From Mesostigma viride (Eukaryota > Streptophyta > Mesostigmatophyceae > Mesostigmatales > Mesostigmataceae), in assembly GCA_009746045.1 (NCBI GenBank), contig RPFO01000072.1, positions 5,514,507 through 5,578,506 on the forward strand: 64,000 nucleotides of DNA, written 5' to 3'. Below, piece by piece: positions 60,991 to 64,000 of the stretch (positions are counted from its first letter, which is position 1; the number at the start of each line of letters is the position of its first letter). The notes beneath the pieces were generated by a model. The model had not been told where the DNA came from. It did no database searches and was given only the letters and a program-made list of their open reading frames with translations. A program made the translations under genes and the position numbers.

Positions 60991-63055
60991 TATTTCCATA
61001 TAGTTCCCCCACTTTTGAGAAAGTCTGCCTAATTTTGAGCACAAAATAATGATGTTTAGACACATTGATGGATTTTCTCGCAAAAAGGGTACTTTTTTTC
61101 ACCAAAAAAAATAAAACAAATCATAAACACATAGAATCATGCCATATCTTATATTTTCAAATACTAGAGAGGGGGGGACATGCAGCCCCAAATTTTCAGG
61201 TCATTCTGACAAGCGCAGCCCTATTTGATGGATATTCCCAGATTGCCACCTGTGATGACGCTGACGGAGGTTTTAGCTAGTATTTAACCACACTAACACC
61301 CCTTTATACATCTAAGCCACGTGAAAACTGGCCAAACCACACACTACCATCCTCTGCACATATGGTACCTCCTATGTTCCAGGTTTGACGACGTTCCGAC
61401 AAGAACTGCCCAAGTTACAACCATTCCAAGACGGCCACCCATGTAGACACTACAAGGAAATTAAAGTAACCATTCAGCCACACTAGCACCTCCTTCTTCA
61501 TCAAAGACATCTGCAAACTGACCAAAGCACACATATAATTAACTCTTGCACGCTGACGGCAACGCATGCTCAACGTGGGGGTCATTGTGACAAGAACTAC
61601 TCAAGTTGATGGGTTTCCTATATGACCTCCTGACAAGGCGCTAAGGACCACTCAGTAAGTTAGTAACCCCACAGTACTAGTGCCACTTCTTATGCCACCC
61701 AACATGCACCAAAACCATGCTGAGTATGTTTACAATGTACAAAGGGGTGGCCACGCACCTCATATGTCTTCATCATCCCTCCAGCATGGCCAGCCTTGTA
61801 AATATGTTCATAGCCTTGACGATGGTAGCCCTAATACGCCTAAGCAGCATTTCCTATGTTTCTCCCAGGTTAGAGACAGAATAATGTAAGGTTGATGCCA
61901 ACCAAGCTAATCAACTCAACAACACCTCCTAAACTGTCCTCCCCGGCATGGATGACAAACTGGGACTATGGAGGGCGAGGAACCAAGCAGGAACATGGTA
62001 TATATAGCTTGCATGCAGTCATGCATGTCAACCATGGTTGGCTCAGCACATTGTAGTCTTGTCACATCATCATAACAAAGGAAAGCTCAAACAACCATTG
62101 GTGCCAGCTATCTACATGCAGTCACACAAATGCAATATCTCCAACATCATCATCACTAAAACACTTCCATCCCTGCACGATAAAATGCAAAGAAACCACT
62201 GGCGGCCCTTCAGTGCATGAGCGCTGTGATGCCGCTGTGGCCTGCGAAGAGAGGGTGCGTCACTCTCAAACAACAAGAAGCGTCCATACGCACAACATCC
62301 TTGCCGGAACGCGTTTTATGAAATGCCTTATACCTTCCCAAAGAGCTATAGGCTGCGACTGAAGCGGCCCTGACCACGGCATCAACGAAAACAATCTAAA
62401 GCTGCCAGGTATTCGACAACACAACGGCAAGCGACGGCGAGCTAGCTGGCGGAAACTGCCCAAAAAGAACGCAAAAAACCTCGAACGATGAGCTCATAGA
62501 AGAAAGCACTGATAGCAGATAACATTCGCGACAAATCTGTACCTCGCCCTCGTAAATCCCTCACCCAGGCGCGCAACAACAGCCGTTCTTCCATGGACAG
62601 GTCAGACACGCACTGCGCAGGTCTGAACAATTACTTACCGATAATGGCCGAAAATCTGGCAAAAAGCACCAGATCGGTTTAGAATTCGATGCAACCAATA
62701 TTAACGCCTGCTTCACGGTCAGAACAACCCTTAAAACCGCGATTTTACAGCCGCTATCATGAATTCTATTTCATTCCGCGCGACCAAAAAATTCAGATTA
62801 CCCCCCATGCCGATGGCATAAAAAAACAACAGCGATATTGTCAACCAGCTGATTTCCGCCACAAACTAACATCATAAACGCATCTTCTTTTAGATTCGAG
62901 TAAAAATTTTGCATTTCGCCTGCCCTGGTGTGGTAGTTTCGCCTGAACGCAGTCGCCATGGCCACTTCCGCAAGGGGTGCGCGCACCGTGCACGTGAAAT
63001 TTATGACCTTCGGTTCCGGCGCGAATTTTTTGGCGCCAAAAAATTCGGGCATGTC
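60991..63055. other. No supported gene
   Basis: AT-rich region with only short open frames. I see no domains, long frames or clear repeats here. Confidence 0.45.
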
Positions 63056-63059
63056 CCGT

Positions 63060-63185
63060 CCCCTTAAAAAGCTATGAAGAGGATTCGGCTTATCCTTGAA
63101 AAAGCCATGAAGAGGATTATGCTTATCCTTGAAAAAGCACTCAAGAGGTTATTGCTTAGCCTATTTGAAAAGCATGTGTGGTCCT
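63060..63185 (+). repeat. About 40-bp tandem repeat, 3 copies
   Basis: Units built on CTTATCCTTGAAAAAGC and GAAGAGGATT, decaying toward 63,180. Immediately upstream of the polypurine-like tract at 63,263. Confidence 0.7.
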
Positions 63186-63262
63186 GCCGTGGGAATATTT
63201 TTTTCCCTATGTGATCCTCTTTTTTTATTTACTTTTTGGCTCTTCCCATTTTCGAGCTAAAA

Positions 63263-63362
63263 AGTGGGGGGGAATATAGTGGATCACACACAAGAGTACT
63301 CTAGTGCTATGGATATGCCTTCCAAGTGATAGGCTAGGATATAATGGCACGCAAACGCGACA
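63263..63362 (+). repeat. Polypurine tract and B1-like segment of a second element
   Basis: GTGGGGGGGAATATAG (63,264-63,279) is followed by TGGATCACACAC ... GGCACGCAAACGCGACA (63,280-63,362) and then GC. The end of this segment and its joint to the next repeat match the B1-A2 joint of the 47-58 kb element almost base for base. Confidence 0.65.
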
Positions 63363-63364
63363 GC

Positions 63365-63633
63365 TGTCACGTCCGTGATCATTTACGTCCGTGCACTCAA
63401 GAAGTTACGCGGTTGCCGTAATCGGAATCGTTACCGACGTTTGGTTGGTTCCGATTCAGTAGGCCGCAGGCTTTGTTCCTTGGGCCGGTGTGGAGCGCCG
63501 CGCCGGAAAGGCCTGAATTTCTAGAGTGACAGTCTTAGGTGACCTGACTTAGGTTCAGGCGCAAGACTTTGGGGCGCAAAGCCTTGGTGGCTTGCGCAAT
63601 ATTCCGGTGCGTGACATTTGGCAGTTATGAATC
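63365..63633 (+). repeat. 269-bp terminal-repeat copy, partner of 38,213-38,481
   Basis: Same start (TGTCACGTCCGTGATC) and same end (GTTATGAATC) as the copy at 38.2 kb. Preceded by GC and a B1-like segment, which the 38.2-kb copy lacks. Confidence 0.75.
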
Positions 63634-64000
63634 AGTTGAGAATGACTTTGGAAGGGTTTGGTTGCAATGGCTGCGGCCCCTTGGCCGCTGTTTATTGCTT
63701 TAATTTATACATTTACAGCGTCAACCTTCTAGAGATGCCTAGAAACCTTGTCCTGCACTGTCGTTACAAGTATGGCAATGCAGTATGCGTTGTGCACATG
63801 GAACCTTCTCGACACCAGACGCCAAACTTAAGTCTGCCATGGTTATATCTTAACAACCCGTGGCAAGACTGCAACCATTTTGGCAACCATTTTGGCCAAC
63901 GACATGAGTCGCGCCGGATTCATTGTCCGCATCCAGGTAATCAACATCACGTGCGGCAAACTGATATATTGCATAACAGAAAACCTGGACAGAATAATGC
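63634..64000. other. No supported gene
   Basis: No B2-like copy follows the repeat, and no coding domain could be recognised before the window ends. Confidence 0.4.

Overview
This is nuclear DNA of a eukaryote. It has intron-containing genes with GT...AG splice junctions whose phases agree, minisatellite-rich introns and many nested retrotransposons. There are no operons, Shine-Dalgarno-led gene strings or CRISPR arrays. The gene set (a GT29 sialyltransferase-like protein, an ATP-grasp ligase, a class-16-type methyltransferase), the high GC and the element types fit a green alga or a related plastid-bearing protist. I cannot name the species.

Layout. (1) 0.6-9.2 kb, + strand: a split gene for a GT29 sialyltransferase-like enzyme, with six mutually in-phase exons and introns full of tandem repeats, many of them anchored on splice sites. 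(2) 9.6-22.2 kb: a graveyard of non-LTR elements. These are a LINE with L1/I-type reverse transcriptase, ORF1-only relatives with (TTAA)n tails, and an R2-like LINE with a restriction-like endonuclease (REL). A broken RING-H2 gene sits among them. (3) 22.2-31.4 kb: a complete but gag-only LTR retrotransposon (minus strand, 5-bp target duplication, PBS and PPT visible) that holds three further REL-LINE copies inserted at TA repeats. (4) 32.8-37.5 kb: two ordinary genes, divergently arranged, an ATP-grasp ligase (-) and a two-exon methyltransferase (+). (5) 37.6-43.1 kb: LINE debris, a terminal-repeat copy, an unassigned ORF and a 175-bp satellite. (6) 43.2-60.0 kb, minus strand: a nearly full-length L1-like LINE with 168-bp 5'UTR monomers, split inside ORF1 by an 11.1-kb Ty3/Gypsy-type element. 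(7) 60-64 kb: LINE debris and a second copy of the terminal repeat seen at 38.2 kb.

The most exciting object is the element at 47,356-58,467. Its reading frames give, in order, gag (coiled coil, zinc knuckle), protease, a C5-cytosine DNA methyltransferase, reverse transcriptase/RNase H, a DDE integrase and a C-terminal PHD finger. It therefore carries a DNA-methylation writer and a probable chromatin reader. Its ends are not simple LTRs. They read A1 - internal - B1 - A2 - B2, the split-direct-repeat arrangement known from tyrosine-recombinase retrotransposons, yet it encodes a DDE integrase and has a 4-bp target duplication. Two bases inside A1 lies a 14-base segment perfectly complementary to a site within A, which suggests self-priming of the Tf1 type. 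The A copies differ at only about four positions, so the insertion is recent.

Three frame breaks in this element, one in the RING gene and one in the LINE all lie at or near homopolymer runs. Assembly indels should be excluded before calling them pseudogenes.
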